In this document: piece by piece, positions 1-9,720 of the stretch
Layout of the letters: each line of letters opens with the position of its first letter
How positions within the stretch are numbered: the stretch's first letter is position 1
DNA from: Domibacillus sp. PGB-M46
Lineage (GTDB): Bacteria; Bacillota; Bacilli; Bacillales; Domibacillaceae
Assembly (NCBI RefSeq): GCF_022668875.1
Contig: NZ_JAKGCR010000011.1
Span: 57,377-121,376 of the forward strand
Reading direction: 5' to 3'
Length of the DNA: 64,000 bases
The notes under the pieces: model-generated
What the model was told of the DNA's origin: nothing
Seen by the model: only the letters and a program-made list of their open reading frames with translations
Database searches by the model: none
Translations under genes and position numbers: made by a program

Positions 1-1232
1 ATTCTGTCGGTGTCGCCATCCACACATCTGAAGGCGCCATCGTACACACAGGTGAATTTAAATTTGACCAAAGTGCAAAGGGCCACTACGCACCGGATAT
101 CGGCAAAATGGCGGCGCTTGGCAAAAATGGTGTTTTCGCTTTGCTTTCTGACTCTACAGAAGCTGAACGTCCGGGTCATACAACTTCTGAGGCAGTCATT
201 GCCTCTCAGCTTTCAGATGCGTTTCATTCAGCTGAAGGCCGGATTATCGTTTCACTTTTTGCGTCTAACTTAATTCGTATGCAGCAGGTATTTGATGCCG
301 CTTATGAAAATGGCCGCAAGGTAGCAGTGAGCGGAAAAAGCATTCAGCGTGTAAATGATATTGCCATCCGGCTTGGCTATTTGCAGGTCGAAGATGATAT
401 TTTAATCAGCTTAAATGAAATCAGCAAGCATGCTGATCATGAAGTGGTGATCCTCGCAACAGGCGTACAAGGTGAGCCAATTGAGGCGCTTCAGAAAATG
501 GCGAAGGGTACAAACCGTCATGTGAAAATCAAAGAAGGCGATACGGTGCTGATTACTGCATCTCCATCTCCAGGCTTAGAGCTGCTGATGGCCAAAACAG
601 TCAACCTTCTTTACCGTGCCGGCGCAAATGTGTTAACAGGCAGCCGCCGTGTGCACGTTTCCGGACACGGGTCTCAGGAAGACTTAAAGTTTATGCTTAA
701 TTTAATGAAGCCGACGTATTTCATTCCGATTCAAGGGGAATACCGTATGCTTAAAGCACACAAAAACCTGGCACTTACGACTGGTGTGCCGGAAGAGAAT
801 ACGTACATTCCGGAAAAAGGCGATGTCATTGAATTTAAAAATGGAAAAATGCGGCCGGCCGGCCGTGTAACCGCCGGCAATGTTCTGATTGACGGAATTG
901 GTGTGGGAGATGTAGGCAATATCGTTCTGCGTGACCGAAAGCTACTGTCACAGGATGGCATTTTCACGGTTGTAATTACGCTAAGCAAAAAACAAAAAAG
1001 AATTGTTGCCGGACCGGAAATTATCTCACGCGGTTTTGTGTATGTGCGCGAGTCAGAAAAGCTGATCGATGATTCCGTAAAGCTTGTGACAGGTATTGTT
1101 GAGAAAAATCTTGCGGGTGAAACATTTGAATGGTCTGGTATTAAGCAGGATATTCGTGATCAATTAAACTCATTCTTACATGAAAAAACAAAGCGGCGTC
1201 CAATGATCCTGCCGATTATCATGGAAGTATAA
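1..1232 (+). CDS. rnjB: Ribonuclease J2 (5' part cut off by window edge)
   Basis: This is the C-terminal part, about 410 residues, of an RNase J family metallo-beta-lactamase/beta-CASP nuclease. The frame is open from base 3, so the start lies outside the window; the first internal ATG at 108 is not the start. Visible blocks include SVGVAIHTSEGAIVHTGEF, the beta-CASP stretch LSDSTEAERPGHTTSE and the late motif HVSGHGSQEDL. RNase J proteins of Bacillus take part in mRNA decay and 5' processing, and J2 partners J1. I assign J2 because the gene lies directly before spoIIIE, as in Bacillus (there with tepA between); J1 cannot be excluded from sequence alone. A strong hairpin follows the stop. Confidence 0.88.
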   Translation, partial: SVGVAIHTSEGAIVHTGEFKFDQSAKGHYAPDIGKMAALGKNGVFALLSDSTEAERPGHTTSEAVIASQLSDAFHSAEGRIIVSLFASNLIRMQQVFDAAYENGRKVAVSGKSIQRVNDIAIRLGYLQVEDDILISLNEISKHADHEVVILATGVQGEPIEALQKMAKGTNRHVKIKEGDTVLITASPSPGLELLMAKTVNLLYRAGANVLTGSRRVHVSGHGSQEDLKFMLNLMKPTYFIPIQGEYRMLKAHKNLALTTGVPEENTYIPEKGDVIEFKNGKMRPAGRVTAGNVLIDGIGVGDVGNIVLRDRKLLSQDGIFTVVITLSKKQKRIVAGPEIISRGFVYVRESEKLIDDSVKLVTGIVEKNLAGETFEWSGIKQDIRDQLNSFLHEKTKRRPMILPIIMEV

Positions 1233-1273
1233 ACGCTCATACGTTCTCATGTGTCGATCATATGATATAATGT

Positions 1274-1299
1274 GAAAGCAGCCGAAACCGGCTGCTTTC
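1274..1299 (+). terminator. Hairpin after rnjB
   Basis: A 10-bp perfect stem (GAAAGCAGCC / GGCTGCTTTC) stands between rnjB and spoIIIE. It has no proper U-run, so it may be a weak terminator or an RNA-stabilising hairpin. A TATAAT at 1266-1271 lies just before it, without a good -35. Confidence 0.55.
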
Positions 1300-1334
1300 A
1301 ACTGTTTAAAGATCATGAAAAGTAGGGTGACGAC

Positions 1335-3626
1335 ATGGCACAAAAAAAACGAAAAAAACCGGTCCGGCGCCGGACCAATAAAGAAAAAAAGCAAATAGAA
1401 TCATTGAAGATCCAGGGAGCCGGCGCTCTTATCTTTGTTCTTTGCGCTGTGGGGCTGCTTGGCACTGGAGTCGCTGGAGCTATTATCAAAGGAGCGGCCG
1501 CTTTTTTCTTTGGCACGCTGTATGCGTTCGGATTGATCGGTCTATGCGGTATGGCACTTTATATGATTGTAAGGCGAAAACGGCCGCCGGTTTGGGAACG
1601 TAAAATCACGGGCAGCCTGCTGGTGGTTGCCAGTCTGCTTGTATTTCTGCATATTCGCCTGTTTGAAAATCCGGCAGAAGGTGTGAATTACACAGCTGAA
1701 ACGTGGTATTTATACAAACAAAGCGTTTCAGGTGTCGGAACGATGGATATCGGTGGCGGAATGATTGGCGGAGCCTTATTTCATCTTTTTTTCTTTTTAT
1801 TTGGCCAGCCAGGCACATGGATTTTTGGACTGACTTTGTTTTTCGCAGGGATTGTGTTAGTAGGCGGAAAGCCGCTTGTTGAAAAATTGGTACATGGCGC
1901 CGCTCTTGCGGGCGAAAAGCTGAACGATTCCTGGCATCAAGCGAGGGAACAGTGGGCGGAGCGAAGAGAATGGAAGGAGCAGGAGCAGGCTGAGAAGGAC
2001 AAGCCGAGAGCATCGGCAAAAGAAGCGCTGCCTGAAGTAGAAAGCAAAGAAGAGCCTGTTATGTCGGAGGCCGCACCGCTTATTTCAAGCTTTGCTGAAA
2101 AAGCCTACACAGAAGAACCGGTTGCGTTGCAGAAGAAACATGAACCGGCCGCACCGCAGGAAGCGGAGCCAGCGGTTCTATCGTTTACAGAATCAGAAAA
2201 CAAAGACTACAAGCTGCCGCCGGCTTCTCTTCTCCAAAAACCGCAGCAGGCAGATCAAAGCAATGAAAAAAAACATATTCAAAAAAATGCTCAAAAACTC
2301 GAAAAAACCTTTCAAAGCTTTGGTGTTAAAGCGAAAGTGACTCAGATCCATCTTGGTCCGGCTGTCACTAAATATGAAGTACAGCCGGATACCGGCGTAA
2401 AGGTAAGCAAAATTGTCGGCTTGACGGATGATTTGGCGCTGGCGCTTGCAGCAAAAGATATTCGGATGGAAGCGCCAATTCCGGGCAAATCCGCTATAGG
2501 AATTGAAGTGCCGAATGCTGAAGTGGCGATGGTCAGCTTTCGTGAAGTGATTGAAGCAAAGCAGCATGAAAAAAAGGATTCAAAACTTTTGGCTGCACTC
2601 GGGCGTGATATTACCGGTGAAGCCATTGCAGCTGAACTGAATAAAATGCCGCATTTGCTTGTTGCCGGGGCAACGGGAAGCGGAAAAAGTGTCTGCATTA
2701 ACGGCATTATCACTAGTATTTTAATGCGTGCTAAGCCGCACGAAGTGAAGATGATGATGATTGATCCGAAAATGGTGGAGCTTAATGTGTACAATGGCAT
2801 TCCGCATTTGCTCGCCCCTGTTGTAACAGACGCAAAAAAAGCATCACAGGCATTAAAAAAAGTAGTAGGGGAAATGGAACGCCGGTACGATTTGTTTTCA
2901 CACACAGGCACGCGAAATATCGAAGGCTATAATGGGCATGTGACCAAGCACAATAACGAAACGGGCGAGAAGCAGCCTCATTTGCCGTACATTGTTGTGA
3001 TTGTGGACGAGCTGGCTGACTTAATGATGGTTGCCTCAAGCGACGTAGAAGATTCGATTACAAGGCTTGCACAAATGGCCCGGGCAGCCGGCATTCATTT
3101 AATTATTGCCACCCAACGTCCATCTGTAGATGTTATTACCGGCGTTATTAAAGCGAATATCCCCTCGCGCATCGCTTTCTCAGTTTCATCGGCAACCGAT
3201 TCCCGCACCATTTTAGATATGGGCGGTGCCGAAAAACTTCTCGGACGCGGGGATATGCTTTTTTACCCGTCTGGAGCGGTAAAGCCGATTCGGGTTCAAG
3301 GTGCCTTTTTGTCAGATGAAGAGGTAGAAGATATAGTGGATTTTGTAATTGCCCAGCAAAAAGCGCAATATCAGGAAGAAATGATTCCAGAGGATGTGCC
3401 AGAAACAGCCGGCCAGTCGGAGGATGAGCTGTATGATGACGCGGTGCAGCTGATTGCTGAAATGCAGACTGCGTCGGTGTCTATGCTGCAGCGCCGCTTT
3501 CGCATCGGCTATAGCCGGGCAGCACGTTTAATTGACGAAATGGAAATGAGAGGCGTTATTGGTCCGTACGAAGGAAGCAAACCGAGAACGGTGCTCGTTC
3601 CAAAGCCGTCTGAAGAGCATATGTAA
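1335..3626 (+). CDS. spoIIIE: DNA translocase SpoIIIE (FtsK family)
   Basis: A 763-residue membrane-anchored DNA motor, close to the 787 residues of B. subtilis SpoIIIE. It pumps the chromosome into the forespore across the division septum. The N-terminus is strongly basic, followed by about four hydrophobic segments (residues 30-180), then a charged, proline- and glutamate-rich linker (about 210-320). The FtsK motor follows, with Walker A GATGSGKS at residues 445-452 and Walker B around [12 protein letters not shown]. The C-terminal winged-helix gamma domain (about 700-760, [19 protein letters not shown]) reads polar DNA sequences. The start ATG follows TAGGGTGA. The paralogue SftA is possible by sequence, but the neighbouring genes point to SpoIIIE. 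Confidence 0.93.
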   Translation: MAQKKRKKPVRRRTNKEKKQIESLKIQGAGALIFVLCAVGLLGTGVAGAIIKGAAAFFFGTLYAFGLIGLCGMALYMIVRRKRPPVWERKITGSLLVVASLLVFLHIRLFENPAEGVNYTAETWYLYKQSVSGVGTMDIGGGMIGGALFHLFFFLFGQPGTWIFGLTLFFAGIVLVGGKPLVEKLVHGAALAGEKLNDSWHQAREQWAERREWKEQEQAEKDKPRASAKEALPEVESKEEPVMSEAAPLISSFAEKAYTEEPVALQKKHEPAAPQEAEPAVLSFTESENKDYKLPPASLLQKPQQADQSNEKKHIQKNAQKLEKTFQSFGVKAKVTQIHLGPAVTKYEVQPDTGVKVSKIVGLTDDLALALAAKDIRMEAPIPGKSAIGIEVPNAEVAMVSFREVIEAKQHEKKDSKLLAALGRDITGEAIAAELNKMPHLLVAGATGSGKSVCINGIITSILMRAKPHEVKMMMIDPKMVELNVYNGIPHLLAPVVTDAKKASQALKKVVGEMERRYDLFSHTGTRNIEGYNGHVTKHNNETGEKQPHLPYIVVIVDELADLMMVASSDVEDSITRLAQMARAAGIHLIIATQRPSVDVITGVIKANIPSRIAFSVSSATDSRTILDMGGAEKLLGRGDMLFYPSGAVKPIRVQGAFLSDEEVEDIVDFVIAQQKAQYQEEMIPEDVPETAGQSEDELYDDAVQLIAEMQTASVSMLQRRFRIGYSRAARLIDEMEMRGVIGPYEGSKPRTVLVPKPSEEHM

Positions 3627-3657
3627 AAAGAACAGCCGAAGGGCTGTTCTTTTTTTT
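3627..3657 (+). terminator. spoIIIE terminator
   Basis: Stem AAGAACAGCC / GGCTGTTCTT with a GAAG loop, followed by a run of about eight T. Confidence 0.93.
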
Positions 3658-3845
3658 AAAAACTTTTTTACTAGTGTATGCATGTTTTTGCAAGCGATTT
3701 CTTTGGGGTTATTATTTTGCTTGTATAATAATACGAATGGGAGAATGTTTAAGAAATTCTCTCTTTTCACTATTAAATAGTATCTTTTCAATTATCAAAA
3801 AAAATGATATGTTAAATGAAATTAGCGTAAATGTTAAACCTCAGA

Positions 3846-3856
3846 GGTCTGATGTC
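3846..3856. promoter_or_regulatory. Possible regulator site upstream of gntR
   Basis: The word GGTCTGATGTC lies 36 bp before the gntR start, and a related word GGTCAGACATC occurs before the ABC ATPase gene at 5860. The shared pattern GGTCnGAyrTC could be the operator of the GntR protein; this is inference from two copies only. Confidence 0.3.
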
Positions 3857-3891
3857 TCGTGCGAATGAAAAGAAAAGGTGGTGACGATTCC

Positions 3892-4617
3892 GTGTCCATT
3901 AAACAGGACAACCGGCATTTATACCTTCAGGTAATTGACCGGCTGAAAAAAGATATTGAAGAAGGGATCTACAAAGAAAAAGAAAAGCTTCCTTCAGAAT
4001 TTGAGCTGGCCAAACAGCTTGGCGTCAGCAGAGCCACTCTTCGGGAAGCGCTGCGCATACTCGAGGAGGAAAATGTGATTATCCGGCGCCATGGAGTAGG
4101 CACATTTGTTCATTCCAAGCCATTATTCACATCCGGCATTGAGCAGTTGATCAGCGTGACGGATATGATTGTAAATGCTGGCATGGAACCGAGTACTATT
4201 TTTCTCTCGTCTGCAGTGATGCAGGCAACTGAGGAGGATGCTCGCAGGCTGGCATGTGAGCCGGATGCGGAATTAATGGTGATTGAGCGTGTGCGGACCG
4301 CCAACGGAGTACCGGTTGTTTATTGTATTGATAAAATACCGAAAGTACTGTTTCCAGGGCAGTTTGACGCAGGGCAGGAATCCTTGTTTACCTTGTTTGA
4401 CGAGCATGCTGCACATCCTGTTTCGCATGCTGTAGCCAACATTGAACCATATGGCTGGCATGAAAAAGTATCACCGATCCTGGATTGTGAGCCTGAAACC
4501 GCACTGCTTGCCCTAAAGCAGCTTCATTATACGGAGAATGATGTGCCGGTTTTATACTCGGTGAATTATTTTCGGGCGGACAAGTTCAGTTTTCATGTTC
4601 TGCGCAGACGTATGTAA
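3892..4617 (+). CDS. ymfC: GntR/HutC-family transcriptional regulator (YmfC-like)
   Basis: A 241-residue regulator with an N-terminal winged helix ([17 protein letters not shown], then [22 protein letters not shown]) and a C-terminal UTRA ligand-binding domain (about residues 90-235, including [18 protein letters not shown]). I chose the GTG at 3892 because AAGGTGGTG sits the right distance upstream; the ATG at 3859 has no ribosome binding site. It occupies the place of B. subtilis ymfC and directly precedes a BMP-type nucleoside importer, so it probably controls that importer in response to a nucleoside or related ligand. The ligand is not known from sequence. Confidence 0.85.
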   Translation: MSIKQDNRHLYLQVIDRLKKDIEEGIYKEKEKLPSEFELAKQLGVSRATLREALRILEEENVIIRRHGVGTFVHSKPLFTSGIEQLISVTDMIVNAGMEPSTIFLSSAVMQATEEDARRLACEPDAELMVIERVRTANGVPVVYCIDKIPKVLFPGQFDAGQESLFTLFDEHAAHPVSHAVANIEPYGWHEKVSPILDCEPETALLALKQLHYTENDVPVLYSVNYFRADKFSFHVLRRRM

Positions 4618-4662
4618 TCCAGGCATCCACGTTAATTAAATTACTAGAGGGGGCATAAAAGA

Positions 4663-5751
4663 ATGAAAAAACGTAATTTTGGTTTTGCAATGTCCATGGT
4701 TTTAGCAGCCGGCACCATTTTAGGTGCATGCGGCGGCGGTGAAGAAGCTGATAATAATGGCGGCGGCAACGGCGGAGGAGAATCCGATAAGTTTACGGTT
4801 GGGATGGTAACAGATGTCGGCGGTGTTGACGATAAATCCTTTAACCAATCTGCCTGGGAAGGGCTTCAGGCATTCGGTAAAGAAAACGATCTTGAAAAGG
4901 GCACGGATGGTTTTGATTACATTCAATCAAAAAGCGATGCCGATTACAAAACAAACTTGAATACTGCAGTTCGAAATGGCTTTGATTTAACGTATGGTAT
5001 TGGTTACAAGTTAAAACCAGCCATTGAAGAAGTGGCAAAACAGCGGAAAAACAGCCAGTTTGCAATTGTGGATGATGTGGTAGAAGGTTTAGATAACGTG
5101 ACAAGCATTACATTCAAAGAAAATGAAGGTTCATTCCTTGTTGGGGTAGTAGCAGGCCTTCAAACAAAAACAGACAAAGTTGGATTCATTGGCGGAGTTG
5201 AAAGTGAACTGATCGACAAATTTGCCGGCGGCTTTGAAGCCGGTGTCAAAGCTGTAAATCCAGACGCGGACGTTGTTATTGAATATGCCGGTGCATTTGA
5301 TAAAGCGGATAAAGGCCAGCAAATGGCATCTGCTATGTACTCTTCCGGTGCCGATATCATTTACCACGCAGCAGGCGGTACAGGAAATGGCGTATTTACA
5401 GAAGCAAAAAGCTTAAAACAAAAAGATCCAAGCAAAGAGATCTGGGTCATCGGTGTTGACCGCGACCAGGCAGAAGAAGGAAAAGTAACAGCAGGCGGCA
5501 AGGAAATGAACGTAACGCTGACTTCTATGGTTAAACGTGTAGACCTTGCTGTTCAAGACGTGGCAACAAAAGCCCAAAACGGTGAATTCCCGGGCGGCGA
5601 AGTGATTGAGTATGGTCTTGAGGCAAACGGTGTAAGCATTGCGCCAACACAGGATAACTTAACAGAAGAATCAAAAGCTGCCGTACAGGAATGGACAGAT
5701 AAAATTAAAAATGGTGAAGTTAAAGTGCCAACAAAACCAAGCGGAAAATAA
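4663..5751 (+). CDS. BMP-family substrate-binding lipoprotein of a nucleoside ABC importer
   Basis: A 362-residue extracellular lipoprotein. The signal peptide [17 protein letters not shown] runs into a lipobox with the acylated cysteine at residue 23, then a glycine-rich tether. The body shows BMP/PnrA family landmarks: [27 protein letters not shown] and [13 protein letters not shown]. Family members bind purine nucleosides such as guanosine (B. subtilis NupN/YufN). It is followed by its ATPase and two permease genes. A strong hairpin terminator between it and the ATPase gene probably makes the binding protein more abundant than the membrane parts. Confidence 0.9.
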   Translation: MKKRNFGFAMSMVLAAGTILGACGGGEEADNNGGGNGGGESDKFTVGMVTDVGGVDDKSFNQSAWEGLQAFGKENDLEKGTDGFDYIQSKSDADYKTNLNTAVRNGFDLTYGIGYKLKPAIEEVAKQRKNSQFAIVDDVVEGLDNVTSITFKENEGSFLVGVVAGLQTKTDKVGFIGGVESELIDKFAGGFEAGVKAVNPDADVVIEYAGAFDKADKGQQMASAMYSSGADIIYHAAGGTGNGVFTEAKSLKQKDPSKEIWVIGVDRDQAEEGKVTAGGKEMNVTLTSMVKRVDLAVQDVATKAQNGEFPGGEVIEYGLEANGVSIAPTQDNLTEESKAAVQEWTDKIKNGEVKVPTKPSGK

Positions 5752-5761
5752 TCCGTCTAGC

Positions 5762-5795
5762 GGATGCCGGACTGAACGCCGGCATCCCTTTTTAA
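5762..5795 (+). terminator. Terminator between BMP lipoprotein gene and ABC ATPase gene
   Basis: GGATGCCGG / CCGGCATCC stem with a short T-run. Placed inside the importer cluster, it likely attenuates read-through and sets the ratio of binding protein to transporter. Confidence 0.85.
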
Positions 5796-5859
5796 AGATG
5801 ACGGGAGTATAGACAAGCTATACTATACTGCCTTGATTTTTAAAAAATTTTGCTCATAA

Positions 5860-5870
5860 GGTCAGACATC
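5860..5870. promoter_or_regulatory. Possible regulator site upstream of ABC ATPase gene
   Basis: GGTCAGACATC resembles GGTCTGATGTC before gntR (8 of 11 bases identical). It lies 40 bp before the ATPase start, in the leader after the terminator. Confidence 0.3.
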
Positions 5871-5910
5871 CTACTGGATTATAAGCGTTTTAAAAAGGAG
5901 AGTGAGAAAG

Positions 5911-7437
5911 ATGGATTATGTAATCGAAATGCTTGGCATTCGGAAAGAATTTAACGGATTCGTAGCGAACGATAATATTACGTTGCAGCTCGCCAAAGGA
6001 GAAATTCATGCTCTTCTCGGTGAAAATGGAGCGGGAAAATCGACCTTAATGAATGTGCTTTTCGGTCTTTATCAGCCAGAAGCAGGACGAATTCGGGTAA
6101 ATGGAAAGGACGTTCACATTACTGATCCGAATAAAGCGAACGATTTAGGCATTGGCATGGTGCATCAGCATTTTATGCTGGTGGACACGTTCACTGTAAC
6201 GGAAAATATTGTGCTGGGCAATGAGCCGAAAAAATTCGGAACGGTAAATATGAAAAAAGCCGAACAAAAGGTGCGGGAATTGTCAGGGCAGTATGGCCTT
6301 TCGGTTGATCCGACAGCGAAAATTGCAGATATTTCAGTGGGTATGCAGCAACGTGTCGAAATCTTAAAAACACTATACCGCGGTGCGGAAATCTTAATTT
6401 TTGATGAACCAACCGCCGTCTTGACGCCGCAGGAAATCAAAGAATTGATTGGAATTATGCGTGCGCTCATTAAAGAAGGAAAATCAATTATTCTCATTAC
6501 GCACAAATTAAAAGAAATTATGGAAGTATGTGACCGGGTAACGGTCATTCGAAAAGGAAAAGGAATTGGCACAGTAGACGTATCAGAAACAAATCCGAAT
6601 CATTTAGCGAGCTTAATGGTGGGCCGCGACGTCACCTTTACGACTGAGAAGACGGAAGCCGCTCCAGCTCATAATGTACTCGAGGTACGTGGACTTTCGG
6701 TAAACGATTCGCGCGGTGTCCCAGCGGTGCGCAATTTAAACCTCGATGTGCGGGCCGGTGAAATTGTCGGTATTTGTGGTGTAGACGGCAACGGCCAAAC
6801 AGAATTGATCGAAGCCATTACAGGACTTCGAAAAGCAGCTGAGGGCTCTATTCAGCTGAATGGCAAAGATATTACAGGCTTTAAGCCGCGGAAGGTGACC
6901 GAAGCTGGTGTTGGGCATATTCCGCAGGATCGGCACAAGCATGGCTTAGTGCTTGACTACCCGATTGGCACGAACATCGTCCTTCAAACGTATTATCAAA
7001 AGCCGTATTCAAAAACGGGAATTATGAATTATAAAGAAGTATACAAAAAAGCAGCCACGCTGATCAAGGAATTTGACGTACGGACGCCGTCTGAGACAAC
7101 GCTGGCACGGGCTCTTTCAGGCGGGAACCAGCAAAAAGCCATTATCGGCCGGGAAGTGGATCGTAATCCCGACCTTTTAATTGCCGCCCAGCCGACACGC
7201 GGACTTGACGTCGGAGCAATTGAATTTATTCACCGTCGTCTTATCGAACAGCGTGACAGTGGAAAAGCGGTTTTGCTTCTTTCATTTGAGCTTGATGAAA
7301 TTATGAATGTATCAGACCGGATCGCGGTTATTTATGAAGGGCAGATTGTCGCCAACGTGGATCCGAAAACAACAACAGAACAGGAACTCGGCCTCCTAAT
7401 GGCCGGATCAAAGAAGGGAGCGGATGAGCGTGTCTAA
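5911..7437 (+). CDS. Nucleoside ABC importer, duplicated ATPase subunit
   Basis: A 508-residue cytoplasmic ATPase with two fused nucleotide-binding domains, as in sugar/nucleoside (CUT2/BMP-type) importers. Domain 1 has Walker A GENGAGKST, signature ISVGMQQRVEIL and Walker B ILIFDEPTAVL. Domain 2 has a degenerate Walker A (GVDGNGQTE), signature LSGGNQQKAIIGRE and a Walker B with alanine where Asp/Glu is usual (LLIAAQPTRGLD), a common feature of this family. I chose ATG 5911, 10 nt after AAGGAG; the GTG at 5902 is too close to it. The gene overlaps the first permease by 14 nt. B. subtilis NupO is the likely equivalent. Confidence 0.9.
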   Translation: MDYVIEMLGIRKEFNGFVANDNITLQLAKGEIHALLGENGAGKSTLMNVLFGLYQPEAGRIRVNGKDVHITDPNKANDLGIGMVHQHFMLVDTFTVTENIVLGNEPKKFGTVNMKKAEQKVRELSGQYGLSVDPTAKIADISVGMQQRVEILKTLYRGAEILIFDEPTAVLTPQEIKELIGIMRALIKEGKSIILITHKLKEIMEVCDRVTVIRKGKGIGTVDVSETNPNHLASLMVGRDVTFTTEKTEAAPAHNVLEVRGLSVNDSRGVPAVRNLNLDVRAGEIVGICGVDGNGQTELIEAITGLRKAAEGSIQLNGKDITGFKPRKVTEAGVGHIPQDRHKHGLVLDYPIGTNIVLQTYYQKPYSKTGIMNYKEVYKKAATLIKEFDVRTPSETTLARALSGGNQQKAIIGREVDRNPDLLIAAQPTRGLDVGAIEFIHRRLIEQRDSGKAVLLLSFELDEIMNVSDRIAVIYEGQIVANVDPKTTTEQELGLLMAGSKKGADERV

Positions 7438-8476
7438 AAATTGGACTGTATTGGCAGTTCCGGTTATTTCCGTTCTGTTTGGCCTGCTTGCGGGGGCCAT
7501 TATTATGCTGGTCAGCGGAAACGATCCAGCAGCGGGGTATGCCGCCTTATGGAACGGGGCATTCGGTGATTCGTTTTATACAGGTGAAACATTGCGCCAA
7601 ATGACGCCATATGTATTTGCAGGCCTTGCCGTTGCCTTCGCTTTCCGAACAGGTTTATTTAATATCGGGGTAGAAGGACAGCTTCTTGTCGGATGGCTTG
7701 CTTCGGTGTGGGTTGGTCTGGCATTTGAGCTTCCGAAATTCATTCATCTGCCGCTCGCTATTTTGGCGGGGGCGGCTGCAGGAGCGGCCTGGGGCTTTAT
7801 TCCCGGCTTCCTAAAAGCGCGCCTGCGTGTACATGAAGTTATTGTAACCATTATGATGAACTACACAGCGCTTCACGTAACAAACTATTTTATCCGTGAC
7901 GTAATCAGCGACGGAGCGGATGCAACAGATCCTGTGCATGAAACAGCCAGCCTTCAATCGGAGTTTCTGCAAAGTATAACAGATTTTTCATCACTTCATA
8001 ACGGAATTTATTTAGCAGTTGTGGCTGCCATTTTGATGTGGTTTATGCTGGAAAAAACAACGCTTGGCTATGAGCTGCGTGCAGTTGGTTACAACCAGCA
8101 CGCCTCTGAATATGCCGGCATGAGTGTAAACCGGAACATTATTTTGTCCATGGTCATTTCAGGCGCATTTGCTGGTATTGGCGGCTCCATGCAGGGGCTT
8201 GGCACATTTGGCAATATGTTTATTAACTCCGGATTTTCCGGTATCGGTTTTGACGGTATCGCCGTTGCACTTTTGGGAGGAAATACAGCGATCGGCGTTG
8301 TGCTGGCGGCTCTTTTGTTCGGTGCATTAAAAGTAGGTTCATTGAATATGCCAATCGAATCAGGCGTGCCGAATGAGCTCGTTGAAATTGTCATTGCGCT
8401 GATTATTTTCTTTGTAGCATCAAGCTATATGATTACCTGGCTCCTAGGCCGCTTTAAAAAGAAGGAGGCGAAATAA
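7424..8476 (+). CDS. Nucleoside ABC importer permease 1
   Basis: A 350-residue polytopic membrane protein of the BPD_transp_2 family. Roughly eight to ten hydrophobic segments are visible, with the family blocks FRTGLFNIGVEGQLLVG and FDGIAVALLGGNTAIGVVLAA. It starts inside the end of the ATPase gene behind AAGGGAG and ends directly at the start of the second permease gene, so the three are translationally linked. It would form the channel with permease 2 (NupP-like). Confidence 0.9.
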   Translation: MSVSKNWTVLAVPVISVLFGLLAGAIIMLVSGNDPAAGYAALWNGAFGDSFYTGETLRQMTPYVFAGLAVAFAFRTGLFNIGVEGQLLVGWLASVWVGLAFELPKFIHLPLAILAGAAAGAAWGFIPGFLKARLRVHEVIVTIMMNYTALHVTNYFIRDVISDGADATDPVHETASLQSEFLQSITDFSSLHNGIYLAVVAAILMWFMLEKTTLGYELRAVGYNQHASEYAGMSVNRNIILSMVISGAFAGIGGSMQGLGTFGNMFINSGFSGIGFDGIAVALLGGNTAIGVVLAALLFGALKVGSLNMPIESGVPNELVEIVIALIIFFVASSYMITWLLGRFKKKEAK

Positions 8477-9436
8477 ATGGATGCGTTAACGATCATTGCG
8501 TTAATCGTTTCTTCGTCCTTGTTCGCAGCTACACCGCTTATTTTCACAGCACTTGGCGGCGTATTTTCGGAAAAATCCGGCGTTGTAAACATCGGCCTTG
8601 AGGGGCTGATGATTATTGGCGCATTTACAGCGATTGTTTTTAACTTAACATTTGCTGATACATTTGGCAGTGCAACACCTTGGGTTGCGCTTCTGGCGGC
8701 CATGCTTGCCGGAGGATTGCTGTCGCTGCTTCACGGTTTGGCGTCTATTACATTCCGTGCCGATCAAGTTGTCAGCGGGGTCGCTATTAACTTCCTCGCA
8801 CTCGGTCTGTCCCTGTTTCTTGTAAAACTGCTGTATGACAAAGGCCAGACAGACATGATCAAAATGAATTTTATTAAAAAAGATATCCCTTTTTTAAGTG
8901 ATATCCCGATTATTGGAGATATTTTCTTTGGCGATATTGCAAGACCAACCATTTTAGCTTTTGCGATCGCCATTATTTCCTGGTTTGTGCTGTACAAAAC
9001 ACCGTTTGGCCTGCGTCTCCGCTCTGTTGGGGAGCATCCGATGGCGGCTGACACAATGGGCGTAAATGTGGCCAAAACACGCTATATCGCCGTGTTTATT
9101 TCAGGACTTCTTGGCGGTCTTGGCGGCGCGGTGTATGCCCAGTCTATTTCACTGGATTTCAGCCATGCTACCATTACTGGCCAGGGCTTTATGGCACTTG
9201 CAGCCATGATCTTCGGAAAGTGGCATCCGCTTGGCGCGATGGGAGCGGCTATTTTCTTTGGCTTTGCTCAAAGCCTCAGTATTGTCAGCTCGAACATTCC
9301 GTTTTTGCAGGATGTTCCGGATGTCTACCTGCTGATTGCTCCATATGTGCTGACCATTTTAGCATTGGCCGGCTTTATCGGACGTGCTGATGCACCGAAA
9401 GCATCGGGTACACCCTATGTTAAAGGCAGCAGATAA
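8477..9436 (+). CDS. Nucleoside ABC importer permease 2
   Basis: A 319-residue membrane protein of the same BPD_transp_2 family as its neighbour, with EKSGVVNIGLEGLMIIGAF and GQGFMALAAMIFGKWHPLGA. Its ATG follows the previous stop codon without a gap and uses an AAGGAGG inside the end of the previous gene. It is the NupQ-like partner. A terminator follows, closing the importer cluster. Confidence 0.9.
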   Translation: MDALTIIALIVSSSLFAATPLIFTALGGVFSEKSGVVNIGLEGLMIIGAFTAIVFNLTFADTFGSATPWVALLAAMLAGGLLSLLHGLASITFRADQVVSGVAINFLALGLSLFLVKLLYDKGQTDMIKMNFIKKDIPFLSDIPIIGDIFFGDIARPTILAFAIAIISWFVLYKTPFGLRLRSVGEHPMAADTMGVNVAKTRYIAVFISGLLGGLGGAVYAQSISLDFSHATITGQGFMALAAMIFGKWHPLGAMGAAIFFGFAQSLSIVSSNIPFLQDVPDVYLLIAPYVLTILALAGFIGRADAPKASGTPYVKGSR

Positions 9437-9471
9437 AAAAGAGTTCCGCTATATGCGGGATTCTTTTTTTG
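9434..9471 (+). terminator. Terminator of the nucleoside importer cluster
   Basis: Hairpin with arms around GTTCCGC / GCGGGATTC and a long T-run, right after the permease 2 stop codon. The following 250 bp up to ymfF hold no gene I can support. Confidence 0.85.
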
Positions 9472-9720
9472 CTTTAGATCATAGCCTTTTGTTTACCTTT
9501 TACATCATTCTTTAAAACAGAAGGAGAAAAGGTGATTAAAAACGCCTGCTTTTTCTCATACTGTTTTTAAAGTTCGTACATGTTGACAGGTATATCCTGC
9601 CCAAATTCTTCATTATATATAAGGTTTTTGTTTCCTTTAAGACATTATATTTCCTATAGGAAGATAGTGAAGATATACTAGTAAAAGGTATTCAGCATCT
9701 GGATGCAGAGGAGGAATTCG

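Noticed and set aside
731..988. Minus-strand open frames inside core genes (for example 731-988, 2342-2911, 10285-10782, 28497-28979, 36369-36848)
   Set aside because: They lie fully inside well-identified genes on the + strand, have no ribosome binding site and code for low-complexity, non-family sequences.
9529..9570. Tiny ORF behind GGAGAAAAGG before ymfF
   Set aside because: Only 12 codons (GTG to TAA), no conservation known, and the spacing is poor.
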